64,000 nucleotides of DNA from Sitta carolinensis (Eukaryota; Chordata; Aves; Passeriformes; Sittidae): the NCBI GenBank assembly GCA_032173965.1, contig CM063295.1, positions 3,906,001-3,970,000 of the forward strand, written 5' to 3'. Shown here piece by piece: positions 22,546 to 33,925 of this stretch. Each line of letters begins with the position of its first letter. Position 1 is the first letter of the stretch. The notes under the pieces are model-generated. The model made no database searches, had not been told where the DNA came from, and saw only the letters and a list, made by a program, of their open reading frames with translations. The position numbers and the translations under genes were made by a program.

Positions 22546-22588
22546 GGATTGTTCTGTCTGACTGAGCTGTGAGCAGAACTGGCTGACA

Positions 22589-25500
22589 CTTTATATGGAA
22601 TTCAGAGTTACACCCCAATGCAGTGCAGAATTTGGAAAATATGGAAGCTAAAACTTAAGACATCAATTGTGTGGCTATAGAAAGAAATATCCGAGTCTGA
22701 CTAAAATAATTTCTTCAGACATTTCTCACCTCTTATCTGTTTCACTGCCTTGTAAATTCTAAATGCAAAGCAGCGCATCACTGTTCTGCAATAAAGTATT
22801 TAAAGTAATGAAACTCATTCAAATTAGAGCCTTTGGCCATTATACATTATATTTACAATGGATGATAATCCTAATAATTAAGAAAGTCTGTGTATTTTAA
22901 CCCTTTTCTACTCAATATTTGAACTTTACAAGAACCACAAGTGTGTAATTTATTTGCCCTGACAACCTGGTACAGTCCCCAGGTAGACATTAATGCCTTT
23001 ACCTGAATAATTTAAATGAGAAATTATACAGAAACCTATAGGAGTTTTATCCCTAGCAAGGCTGGTTGGGTTTTTTATTTTAATTCTATTTCGAAACATA
23101 CCATAACCTAACTTTGGTGAATTTCCATTTGATATTAAAAAATAAAGCATCAATGCCATTTTTCAAGTTTTACTTTCTCTTGGCAGCGATTTTCATTACA
23201 GTGTGCTGCCTTGAATAATAATTATTTTCATGTTTCTTAATGTCCTTTTGCTTTCTAATCTGATGTCACTTAAATCAAGTTATACTAAAAAAACCCAGGG
23301 TGTCTTTAAAGGCAAATTGACTCATCAGTATTGCTCTCCCCACCTCCCTCCACTGCACTTCATCAGTATTTCCTTTAAAGAAAATAATGATGCTCTTTAC
23401 TCCCCTTCATTGTGTTTTGTGCGATCCAGTCCTGTTTATAAATTTCTTTTTGGACAGTCACACCCTCTCCTCTCTGACTCTCTCCTGCTGCCCCTGGCTG
23501 CTCACGAGTGGCTGAGCGTGGCTGGCATTCTGATGCATTAGTAATGACCTGTAAAGGCACAGAACTCACAGTTTGCTCAAAACTCTCTAAAAGTGCTTTT
23601 CTGCTTATATTTCAGACTGAAAAACAGATTTAGAAACATGCGTGGTCTGGGTTATTTAAGGCTGTGAAGAAAATTGGGATATAAGCCCTAAGTAGAGATT
23701 ATTTGGAGTACATAAAGCTATAAATAAGGGCAGTGACAGCTCCCAAGTCTATCTGCTGTTCTCACTGAACCTCCCTTGCTGCTCTGACTTGAACCCAGGA
23801 TGGGACTTTTTTTTTTTTATCATAACCTAAGGACACAACTTAAATGTACAGCCTAACTTGAAGCTTTCTGAGCTTTACCCAACCTTCAAGTCATCGTTTA
23901 TTATTTTGCATGGTTGGTTCAGTACAACTGTTTCAAACGAGCTCCTGTGTCTGCACTGGCATGAGCTGTGCTGGAGAAGCAAATGCTTTAGGTCCTGGTG
24001 CAGGAATGTCAGATGAGCTCTCCAAGGTGGGCAATCTTAAACTCTAATGTTGGGAGGCTTGACAAATGATCCTGTGAATCCCAGTGAGGTCTGATGGTAA
24101 ATGGTGTGATTAGCTTCCTTGATCTGAAATTTTAAGTGACCCGGTTGTTGCTCTAATTAACAGCTTCTTTCACATGTGCTTATTATCAAGATGCATTATA
24201 TGCAGCCAGAGTTCCTTCTCTGGTCGGGCTGGGCAGGCTCTTACTATCATCTTGTATTTAATATCAATTTTTATGTTTTTATAGTGCTCTAAAATTTTCA
24301 AGGAGACAGAAGTTTTGCATTCAGTATTGTTCTCTTTGTCTTGTCACTTGATAAATGAAATAAAGTGCAACATGCAGTAAAAAATGTATCAAAGTTGTGC
24401 CAGGTAGAGAGAAAACAAAAGCAAATGCACTGATGCCCAGCATCATTTTTAAGCAACACTGATCCTGTGGTATTTAGCTTTATTTGTGTATTTTTTATTT
24501 TATTTATTTGTGTATTCAGTGCATTTATTTATCAGGTCTGTAATGTGCTCATCTGTATTGATGAGGGTTCTTGGAAACTTTTTTAAAGAAACTTTTTGAA
24601 GGTCATTGTGGCATTAGCTTTCTTCAGTGATTAAGAATAATCCATTGTCATTTTTGTGTCCGGTGTTCCTCTGATGCATTAAGGAGTTACATTGTGATTC
24701 AGTGATGGACACTAATATTTTTAATTGGTTTGAGCTGAGCAAAACCAAGCAAATTACTGGAGAGAAGAAGAGACTCAGAGTGGAAGTTAAGCAGATATTA
24801 TTCTCGATGGTTTTCTGAAATTATCACTGTGATAGTAGGGCAGAACACACGTGGTGGTTGGCCAAGAAGCTCTGCTCTCCATCCACCTCTTCCCACACTG
24901 GACAGCAGGCAAAGAAATGGGTATGAGCTTGTTTTGTGAGTCTTGTTACCAGAGAGCAACACGTAATTCATAGCATTTCTGCAAAACAGGGCAGCTGCTT
25001 CTAGCCAGTGACAAAACTGTCACTTTTTGCCCTTCCTCTGAAAACCCCTTGGTCTGCACTTGTAAACAGTGTGTGTGTGTTTTGCCTGGGAGAGTAATCT
25101 GGAACTAGCAAGTATTCTATGTCCCTTAAAAGAAAAAGGGTTCAAAGGGGAGATAACTCCTAAAGTTGGATCAATCCAGTGTGTTTACTACTCAGCCTTC
25201 CCTTAGGAATTCTCATGTGCTGCATCTGATGTGCCAGACAAGTGGCTTAAAGTGATCCTGCTTTAGTTCCTGCAGTTATTCCTGCAGGGAGCTGTGTGTG
25301 TCATCCTCCATGTAGGTGTAGTGTGGAGATACAGGTAGGTGAGATCAATAAGAAGATGTATTTTTGGTTCCTGATTTGTATTACACATTGACATGGAATG
25401 AAACTGGAGTATTCTCACTCACTGTCTTACCAACTCTATTCCCAGTGCTTCCATAAAGAGTAATACACATTACAGCTCAGGAAAAAAGAAAAAAAAAACC

Positions 25501-27560
25501 CCAAAACTTTGGAAATAAGATCTAAAAAAGATTGGGGAAAAGGGGTAATTGCAGGGATGTGGTTTCATTTAAATTTTAACTTAGCTTGAAATAAATGTGT
25601 GCCAAAAAAAAAAAAGGCAACTAGAAAAATGTAAATTTCAATTGCAGTCTGACTTGGCAGTTCTGCTAAATTTTCGTTAGGAGCGTTCCCAAGCATAGTA
25701 ACTCACTTAGAAGCCTCCAATTTGTATTGGGACTAAAAACAATAGCAAGGTAATGAAAGCTGTCGAGGTTCATGTTTCAAGTGCCATGGCCTCTCACCAC
25801 AAGGATTCTGTTCTCCCAAATGCTAACTGCTCATAGGGCCCTTGGATCAAGGGGATAAAGTGTTTGCAGCACTTTGTTCAGCAGGGCTGCCACCCACTTC
25901 AGGGTTCTTTGAATTCTTTCAGGAATAGTTAAGAAGCCTTTAGGTGTTGTCCTGACTCTGTTCTTGATGGAATGCTGTTCAGAAAGCTTTCCATCCCTGT
26001 CCTGATGTTGTTTTGGCATCTCTCTCTGAGAACAGCAGGCAGAGGCTTCTGCTGTTCAAGCGCCACTTTCTTTTGAATTCAACTTTGATTTTTGCACAGT
26101 CAAGTATTGTCTCTGTATGGTGCTTTGTAATTGCTGAAACTGAAGGATTACAGGAATTTTTGGTGAGGCTGAAGCAATGTCTGCACTCAGTACCTGTCTG
26201 GTTAGGGTGACAGATTCCATTTCGGGCTGCAGCACTTGGTGTGGAATTCAGCAGCTCCTCGATGGGTGTTCAAACTCATATCTGTACACGGACAACCAGG
26301 GACAGGGAATGGTTCACTAAGGGTAATGAAGCTTCAGGAAGTGGCAAATTCGTGAAGGGATAGAAGGAAATATATCTGGACAGTTTAAGGGCTGCTGAGA
26401 CAGTACCCAAGATCAATTCAATATCCCAGTGCTCTCTTGCTCCTGCTGCACCAACACGAGCAGTGCCCAGTCCTGGATCCACTCTGGCTTTGGGAACAGC
26501 TGCTGCACTCACAACAGCAACTTTTGGTTCTGACTTTCTGCAGTGAGAGCACACAGCTCCTGCTGCAGAACACTCGCTGTGAGCAGGGATGCTGTCCTAG
26601 AAAAGAAGAAAGGTTTTCTTGCTTAGTTGGTGTTTGTTGAGAGGGAGCTCTTTTTTCACACAGCTTTTGTAGTTTTCTTTTGATCATCTGCAAGCCAGAC
26701 CTTTGAGTGCACAGCTTTAACAGCGTTTATACTATCCTGACTTATTATTGCAACCTCTGCTGTTGCTGAGGCAATTTGACTACCAAAGATCATGGTCTCT
26801 TTAGTGTCACACCTAATTCAAGCAGGAAACACTATCCAGTGTACAGTGCAGTTTGGAGGGTTTGGGGTTTTTTTTGTTGTTCTTTTGCTTGGTCGGTTTG
26901 GGGTTTTTTTGCAAGTTTTGGGTTGTTTTGGTTTGGTCTTTTCCCCCTGGGTATTTGCATGAGGCCTTTCTGGCTGGGGTGAGGGTTGTGTGGTTGTGCA
27001 TGGGTAGTGCTGTTGGCTTGAACTATTTACTTTTCTTTCTCATTTTGGTGAAAAAAAGTGAAAACCCAAGAAAGGCTTTCCAGTTTCAGGTAGCTGGGCT
27101 GGATTTTTAAGACACTCTTTGGTCCTTCTGCATGGTGGATTTCTAGTCACCTTTACTCATATATAAAAGAACAGACTGAGCAACAAGATTTTTAAGGGGA
27201 ACAAGGAAAGTATTGAAAATATGGAAAGAACTGAAAAAAAAAACCCAAACAAATTTACATGAACAATCCAAACAATGTGGTGTTATAGGAACACATAGTC
27301 ACTGAGCTACATAGACTTCTTGAACTATCTTTTCAAGTAGAAAGAATAAAGTAGTATTGATATTAATATGGATATCATGTCCTCATTAACATTGATTTTT
27401 TTTTTATTCTATGAAATCTTTCTAAACTTTACTTTTTTAAACTGTTCAGGTGTACCACCCTACAAAAATATTTAATTAGGCTTTTTTAAGTAGATGCCAA
27501 ATTGTTTCAAAGCACCAAAATTGCAAGGAAAAATAAATTCCCCTTAAAAAATCCAGACAT
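22589..27560. other. Long unique AT-rich non-coding stretch
   Basis: No recognisable gene or repeat family in about 5 kb. Simple runs occur at 23811-23819 (T), 25481-25500 (A) and 25603-25616 (A), and T/G-rich sequence lies at 26860-26935. Low-CpG AT-rich blocks such as 22790-23230 and 24100-24200 have the look of conserved non-coding DNA but cannot be tested here. The GC-richer part at 26400-26600 holds only short overlapping frames. Confidence 0.45.
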
Positions 27561-27564
27561 GCAT

Positions 27565-27668
27565 GAATCAATATTAATATGCAAATATATACATACAAGT
27601 ATGTATTTGTATTACATGTATATATATACATATGTATCTATGTATTATACACATATGCATAAATACAG
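27565..27668 (+). repeat. TA/TATG/CATA-rich microsatellite region
   Basis: About 100 nt of interleaved ATGTAT, TATACA and ACATAT units. It is largely self-complementary and could form hairpins, and is best explained as a decayed AT/TATG microsatellite. Confidence 0.85.
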
Positions 27669-28214
27669 TTAAGGATCCAGTCCTATTGACTTGTGGTTGA
27701 CATGCACATACACACACTCTTGGATAAAGAGAGAAATCTTGGCTTTGGATAGACCAGAATTTTGGAAGTCTATATTTGTTCTCAGTCTAGACATTTTTAA
27801 TAGTAAGAAGAACTAACTGTAGCTGTGCTCTGTTCTGCTGCAAAATCACAACTTGTCCTGAAAGCCAAATCTTTGTGCTCAGCAAGAATGGCTTTCTTGG
27901 TACAAAATCCCAAAAATCTCCATCTAGTCCCAAGGAAGCAGGATAGAGAAATAAAAAGAAGCTACACCAAACGAACAAACCCCATGTTTTATCAAGCTGG
28001 CCATAGTTTTGTGCCATCTTGAAGTTTTGGGCTCGAGAAGGAGCCATACATGGTGTTGGAAGACAAGCAAAGCACAGAGTTTTAAAAACACCTTCAGTCG
28101 ACTAATTTTTCTTCTCTTCACAAAGGCTTGCAGCAAAAATTTTTTTTTAAAAACAAGTTGTAATATCCAGAGTTTCACACTTTTCCCTGTGTGGGGCTGG
28201 AGAGGTGGAGCCTC
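27669..28214. other. Unique non-coding DNA
   Basis: Opposed short frames at 27787-28280, none recognisable. No repeat until the CR1 fragment. Confidence 0.45.
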
Positions 28215-28305
28215 CTGAAGCTGAGCAGGGCCAGGTGCAAGGTGCTGCCCCTTGGCTGAGGCACTCACCAAGATCAGCACTGGGGGACAAAGTGATTGAG
28301 AAATG
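28215..28305 (+). mobile_element. CR1 LINE internal fragment near the 3' end
   Basis: The segment 'gaagctgagcagggccaggt', then 'gcaaggtgctgccccttgg' and 'ctgggggacaaagtgattga', corresponds to the CR1 region coding for the end of the reverse transcriptase ('aacaaggccaagtgcaaggt' and 'cctgcacctggg'). It is in plus orientation, short and decayed. The CR1 3' tail is not attached. Confidence 0.65.
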
Positions 28306-29357
28306 GGAGAAATCCCCAGCTGCTCTTTTCATATTCATAGCACAGTATCTGGAGGATCCATCTTATGAGCCAGGAAGTCGAGAAAGGTAAAAATGCTCTG
28401 CTGATTTGTAGCATCTTTGTTGTTTCTCACCCCTGGGAGCAGCTGACCTTGTTTCAGGAATGTTTTCTCCTCCACATCTGTGTGTGTTGTGTATTTTGAA
28501 GCTTTGATCACCTCTGTTTTCTATAAAGGCAGTGTGGCTTAAAGAGGGAGAGGGAGATACAAAACCAAAGCCCATCAGATCACAGGCATTTTCTGTGCCC
28601 CACTAATACCAGAGAATTGAGCCCTTCCTGGGCAGGAGTGGCTCCAGATGTAGCCCAGGTATGTAATCAAACCCCATGTAGGCTGTTATTCATAGGTGAT
28701 GGGCAAAAATACAGATACACGCCGTGCTCACAAGGTCCATTCCCAGCATTTCTTTTTTATGCAGTAGTTATCTCTGCCTATAGATTCTTAAGGTTTCTTT
28801 GAGTACAACACTGAAAGTAAAAAGAGTGGTGTTCATCTCAAGGTCACTTTGGTACTTGAGAGCAGCTGCCCTCCAAAGAGCACATAATGAATAGTTTTAT
28901 TATCTTTTGGTTGGTTTTCCTTACATGCTGTAGATTGCTTCATATGCTATCAGCTCATTTCTCCTTTTTTTTTTTTTTTTTTTTCCCCTCTGAACTATTG
29001 CTTTCTGCAACTGTTTTCATCATTGTTAAAAATCATTTATATAGCACCATAAATTAGAGGCACTTTACAGCATGGAATAAGACACTGCCTTTGCCCCAAT
29101 TACTTTATGGTTCAGATACATCCTTGATACCTGGTGTACCTTTTTTGACTTAACACACTGCCTGGGAATTTTAAGGTAGATTGCATTAATCTCCTGTTTT
29201 ATTCCCACAATTTTTCATGATCAAATGATGGTGAGTGCCTTTCTGTGATGCAGATAACCAATCATCTGTTTGCTGCTTCCCATAAAGGTATTGTAAACAT
29301 TCTGCTTACTGAGAATTCCAGGCACATCCTTTTGCATCTGAAACCTGTAGGCACTGC

Positions 29358-29430
29358 AAAAAAAAAAAAAAAAAGGAATCCAGCCTTTTGATAATTTAAC
29401 TCCCCCATTGTTCTTTTTTTTTTTTTTTTT
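29358..29430. repeat. A17 ... T17 inverted homopolymer pair
   Basis: Seventeen A (29358-29374), a 39-nt spacer, then seventeen T (29414-29430). The two runs can pair as a simple stem. Confidence 0.8.
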
Positions 29431-29559
29431 GACACTCTAACTGGCATTTCCCATTTTTTTGGAATGAAATCTCCCAGGAATTTTCATGCAATATTGCCAC
29501 AGTGCCCAAGGAAAAAACCTGGCAGCATGTTCTTTGAAAAGGTAGTTTATTTTTTGGTT

Positions 29560-29647
29560 TTTAATAATTTTATTATTTTAATAATAAATAATGATTTTAT
29601 TATTTTAATATTTTAAATTATTTAAATAATTTTATTATTTTAATTTT
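29560..29647 (+). repeat. TTTTATTATTTTAATA-type AT-rich low-complexity repeat
   Basis: Imperfect repeats of TTTTATTATTTTAAT over about 88 nt, essentially without G or C. Confidence 0.88.
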
Positions 29648-30900
29648 GGCTCAATTATTAGGCTTCCAACTCCAAGATATCTTATACCTCATTTGCATTC
29701 TTGCTTCCACTAATGCAGATATTTAAAATCTAATTTTAGCTATCATTCAATATGAAATTTTGATATTTTTTTTTGTTTTATGTTTGCCTGGATGATGATA
29801 GTTCAAAATACATTTAAGTTCTGTTGCTGTAATTATTCGTTATTCCCTTTCACCTTTAAACAGAGATTTAATAAAACAAACAAACAGCTGTAAACCTAGG
29901 GGGGAAAAAAAAAATCAACATAAATTCACTTAACAACCTCATTTTTCCTAAGCCCTTGAAATGTGCAAGGTCTTGGGTGCTGGGCACCTTCCCAGTCATA
30001 TGCTTAGCTGGAAATTTGGAGTATTGGGATTGTGGGGCTTGTTTTCAGTTATGATGATCTTGTGTCCAGAATATCTATTTCACACAGAGGTAGTAAAATA
30101 CTTTGAATATTCATCAGCGTTAAAAATATAACAAAACTTTCTTGACTTATTTGTATCCAAGTTTTAGATTTTTTTCCAGGTGTTGACATGAGAACAGAGC
30201 CATCATAGCATTGCCATGCAGTTCTTTCTGCTTTGAAAACCAGATCTAATGGCTGCAAACAATTAGTCTCTCACATTCCATTCAGTGTGTTAAAGTTATA
30301 ATTCCAAGCCAAAACTTCTTTAAAAGTTTTTTTTTTTTTTCACTAATTTCTTTTAAAATGTACTAGAGGCTTCAAATGCATAATAGTGTTAGGCTTATAA
30401 TTAAATCTCAGACTTTTACAATTTTTAAAGGACTCTGTTGCTTACACGATAGCAAATATATAATGATGTGGGAAATGTTGGCTATTATATAAAAAAGGTT
30501 AAAAAGAAAAGAAAATAATTTTTCAAATTGATTAATGAAAATATATTTCCACATCTGATTTAGAATCATCCAAGCTTTATTTTGAAAGTGCTGGCAAACA
30601 CTGAAGTTATTAAAAAGAGAAGGAAGTTCAGTGAGTGTGCATCTGTTATCATGCTACCATTAGTGTGGCAATATAATACACAGGAAATTCAGTTGAAACA
30701 AAGATTTTTGATGTTATTACAGTAAACAACCAAAGCAGATTGATGTTCCCGTGTGTTTTTCTGGACCAAACCCCACCCAAACGCTGGCAGTTTCTTTTGC
30801 TGTGCTGGGGGCACTAAACCTTGGGGTTGCTGCAGTTCAAGTGTGTCCATGGAGCGCTCAGCCTCTCCCTGCTGAGCCTCCTGCTGCAGGCACAGGCAGG

Positions 30901-31334
30901 TGTAGTCTGGTTTTCTAAGCCTGAGGTTTCTGAGTTTCTGAACTCAGTTTCTTCGTGGTGTTTGGGTTTCAGAAGACCTTGTTCCCACAGACTCCAGATG
31001 TCACTGTGGGCAATGAACAAATGACATGAGACTTCGTTATAAAAAATTGTATCTGACTCTACTATATTAAAACAATTGCCCTCCTTATATACCTTTTAGA
31101 ACAGGCCACTCTTATTGGTTAGAAGAGTGCCAGAACTCTTCTAACCATTGGCCCAAACCAATGGATAGAGACAAGTCCATCCCACAGAAAAGAATGCAAA
31201 ACATCACTCTCCTTACAATAACACTTGGGATGTTTGTGTCAAGTCTGTGGGAACAAGGTCTGCTGAAACCTAAACACCATGAAGAAACTGAGTTCAGAAA
31301 CTCAGAAACCTCAGGCCCAGAAAACCAGACTACA
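30901..31334. mobile_element. 434-bp element with 93-bp inverted terminal repeats
   Basis: The left end 30901-30993 and the reverse complement of the right end 31242-31334 align over 93 nt with 5 mismatches. Ends are TGTAGTCTGG and CCAGACTACA. Flanks GGCAGG and GGCAGT are a possible 6-bp target duplication with one mismatch. Near its centre are a 12-bp inverted repeat (TGGTTAGAAGAG at 31116-31127 with 31136-31147) and a CCATTGG/CCAATGG pair (31145-31164). No coding frame is convincing. It could be a MITE-like DNA transposon, or two LTR ends joined head to head. The start resembles that of the element at 5877. Confidence 0.72.
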
Positions 31335-33059
31335 GGCAGTGCCTTCCCTGGCCAGGCAGAGGGAAGAGTGTGACATTCTTGGAATTGGACTGGAAGTTGG
31401 AACACAGTCTCAAAAGATGGAGGTCAGGCCAAGAGAAGTTTGGTGTATGTTTAATTAGGTGTTGGTACTCCCTGACTTCTTCAGCGTTTGGATTTCCACA
31501 GCCACAGGAGGGTTTAGTTCAGAGCATTAATTCAGAGCAGTGAGTGAATGTGAGACTCACTCAGTGTGCAGAGAGCATCCAAGTTCAGTGCTCAGGGGAG
31601 AACAACACCAAACCTCACCTCTGAGAGGCCAGATGGGCTTTATGCAACCTGATCCTGCAGCCCAGAGTCTCCCTGCCTGTGAAGAATTACATTAACGAGC
31701 CGTGCTCGTGGTGAATCCCCCTGTTTGAAGTGCAGGTCAGGATGGAAAACAGAGCCCTTTGCTCTGAATGTAACGTGTTCTAGGAGACAGTAACTAAACA
31801 GAAGGAGGGGACCCAATTCGGAATGGTCTTTGAATGTTTGTCTTATTGGCACATGAAATTTCATGTTAAAAAAAAAGAAAAAAAAATAAAAGAAAATCAG
31901 AGTTTCTTTTGAAATGCTTTAATATTGTTTGCCTGCAAAGCTCAGTGTGCAAAGATGCTGTGGTTTAGCAAGGTCTTGCTCAGTGAAAAGCAGTAATTGC
32001 TGTGATGCCTTTGATCAGCATTTTGCAGTTTCCTGTGAGTGGAGCCCAGCTGGGTGCAGTCCCAGAGAGAAGGAATATCCAGACTCCAGCTCAGGTCTGT
32101 CACAGAGGCTGCTCCTGTTCCTCAGGGTGGGGTGGTTCTGGAAACAAGAGCAGCAGATGTTTGGTCTGGCCCTTCTGATGCTCCTTTAGGCTCAGACCAA
32201 GTTCCACCACCCTTTGGTCATGGGAAATGCTTCAGAGCTGAGCAGTAACCCTGGGCTGCAGCAGAATGTGGCTGTTGTGTTGGTGATTTGTCTCTGATGA
32301 AAGAGGGAATAGAAAAGGGAGGAACATTTGTGCCTCGTGATGCTGCTGGAGAATTTCCCTCCTGAGGGGGTGAAATAAAAAAGTCTCAGTTTTATTACCA
32401 AGTATTATCAGTCTGTACTAGCAGAAGAATCTACATTTTGGTTTGAGACAGAGGTTATAATTCCAGAATGTCACTGTTCAGAACAGGGTGTAATTTGGTT
32501 TGGGGTTTTTTTCAATGTCAGTACCTGTGCATTTGCTGTTGGAAATTGTTAACTTTGCATTTTGTTGCTGGGAAAGAAGTATCCAACTGATGTGAACCAT
32601 GAACCCCCTAGGAAAATAGAAAATACATAGATTCAGAGCATCTCAGAACACCAATTAAATATTTAGTGTACAGGCTGGATCCCTCATAATGGAGAGTGTC
32701 TGAGGTAAACACAGCATCTCTAATGTAGAATCAATTTAATAACAGAAAGGACAGGCAGCTCATTGAAGGGGAGACAATACAGGGAGTACTTTGATTGCAA
32801 AAGAACTGTATGAGAAATGAACTTTTTAACTGGGAGAATGAGTAGTCAGGGAATCCATCTTTGGTTTGTTGAAACAATTTCTGGTAGCACTGGAAGGCAG
32901 TGGGGCAATCTGTAACTCACAGGTTGGTCTGATTATTGTCTGCTTTGCTGGCCTGGTGGTGGCTGTGCAAGTGGGTCTAGAAGCAGAACACTGACATGAT
33001 TTGTAATGCTTGAAATATGCAGGAAAAACTGATGTAAATCTGACCTTTTGCCACAAGCA
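31335..33059. other. Unique non-coding DNA
   Basis: No repeat family recognised. An A-rich run lies at 31867-31895. GC-richer parts (31620-31760 and 32040-32210) contain short frames only. Confidence 0.45.
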
Positions 33060-33124
33060 CTTTTTTTTTTCTTTTCTTTTTTTTTTTTTCTTTTCTTTTT
33101 TTTTTTTTTTTTTTTTCTTTTTTT
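33060..33124 (+). repeat. Polypyrimidine tract (T with single C)
   Basis: About 65 nt of T interrupted by CTTTTC spacers. Simple sequence. Confidence 0.93.
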
Positions 33125-33385
33125 AAGACCAGGATAAATAATATTCCTACTCTGAGGCTGTTGGGAGTGGTATAGTGACCTGGTTATCAGGTGCTAGCAC
33201 AGGCTCCTGTCCCAGAGTGTTCCTTGGAGCAGTGCTGTGTGCACTTACCTGCAGTGTGGAAGGGCAGCAAGAACTCCTTTACAGTTGTGTTGCATTTAGC
33301 TTCCTTCTGTTCTTCAAAACCAACCATCTTCTTTTTAAAGAAATCCTAGAAATGAATCTTTGTATTTTTAAGCTTCAAGTGTGAG

Positions 33386-33442
33386 CAAGAACAGACTATG
33401 GACAGCAGGACTCACACCCATTCACGTGTTCTGCTCCAAGAT
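33386..33442 (-). mobile_element. Possible ERV leader with PBS-like start
   Basis: On the minus strand the LTR end is followed at once by CTTGGAGCAGAACACGTGAA, which looks like a decayed tRNA primer-binding site of the TGG-GCC-GAAC kind. A short leader runs to about 33386, after which similarity to anything retroviral is lost. If right, the neighbouring LTR is a 5' LTR of a broken provirus. It could also be chance similarity. Confidence 0.35.
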
Positions 33443-33925
33443 TGTGGCAGTTCTTTGTCTCCCAGATGTCTCTCCCTGACAGGGGAGGCCTTTTGCAAAA
33501 GTCCTTGCTAGGAAAAAAGGTGAATGGGACTCTTGGTTGTTCTCCTTCTCCAGGTTGTTTGTTGTTTCCTTATCAGCAATCTCTGCACAGCAGGCTTTAC
33601 ACCAGCTCAGCGAGAGGGAGGAAAGGCACCAAAAGCCCCAAACACATGGAATCAAGGTTCTCTTAAAGATAATTCACCCAATTATCACCAAGAACATTCA
33701 TTATTTCTATTTTTATACCAATAACCAACTAAATTTCTATTCACGTAGCTCTACACTGCTGCAAATTGTGACCAATCTTCCTGTGTCCCAAACACTGCAG
33801 AACTTGGAGGAGATGAAGGAGGAGGAAGAAGCCTAAAAACAACAAGGATCCTCCATCTTGTCTTCATCTACTTATCATATTAACAAGCCCAAAAATCTAA
33901 ATTTCTCACCCTGTGACAAATGACA
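33443..33925 (-). mobile_element. ERV LTR, minus strand
   Basis: Read on the minus strand the segment starts TGTCA (33925, or TGTCACAGGG at 33918) and ends CTGCCACA at 33443. It carries a 'ttaggcttcttcctcctcct' stretch and a 'gctgataaggaaacaacaaa' block of a type I associate with songbird LTRs, and a TATAAAAATAG box near the middle (about 33716-33706). Short frames of 60-100 codons across it are not genes. The exact start is uncertain, since sequence up to about 34000 could also belong. The family name is not assigned. Confidence 0.55.

Larger units (their letters stand above)
20734..22588 (-). mobile_element. ERV LTR with U3 expanded by a minisatellite
   Basis: Read on the minus strand, the element begins TGTCAGCCAGTTCTG at 22588 and ends GGCCTCACA at 20734, giving TG...CA ends. 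A TATAAAAG box lies at 20908-20901 and an AATAAA signal at 20802-20797, about 100 nt downstream. The end follows 63 nt after that, a normal U3-R-U5 layout. Between the U3 start and the TATA box lies the 30-bp tandem array, which accounts for most of the 1.85 kb; without it the LTR would be about 370-400 bp. No convincing target duplication was found, so one end may be misplaced or truncated. No gag, pol or env reading frame adjoins it, so it is probably a solo LTR. Confidence 0.72.
28306..30900. other. AT-rich non-coding DNA with simple repeats
   Basis: No genes recognised. A T run of about 18 lies at 28966-28984, and an A17/T17 pair lies at 29358-29430. A TTTTATTATTTTAATA-type low-complexity block lies at 29560-29647. 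Confidence 0.5.

Noticed and set aside
20849..22565. 570-, 550-, 549-, 421- and 354-codon frames on both strands
   Set aside because: They are translations of the 30-bp array, which is open in all six frames. The repetitive peptides are a by-product of unit length and composition.
27565..27668. Possible structured RNA in the TATG/CATA-rich segment
   Set aside because: Self-complementarity is a trivial result of alternating AT-rich units. A decayed microsatellite explains it.
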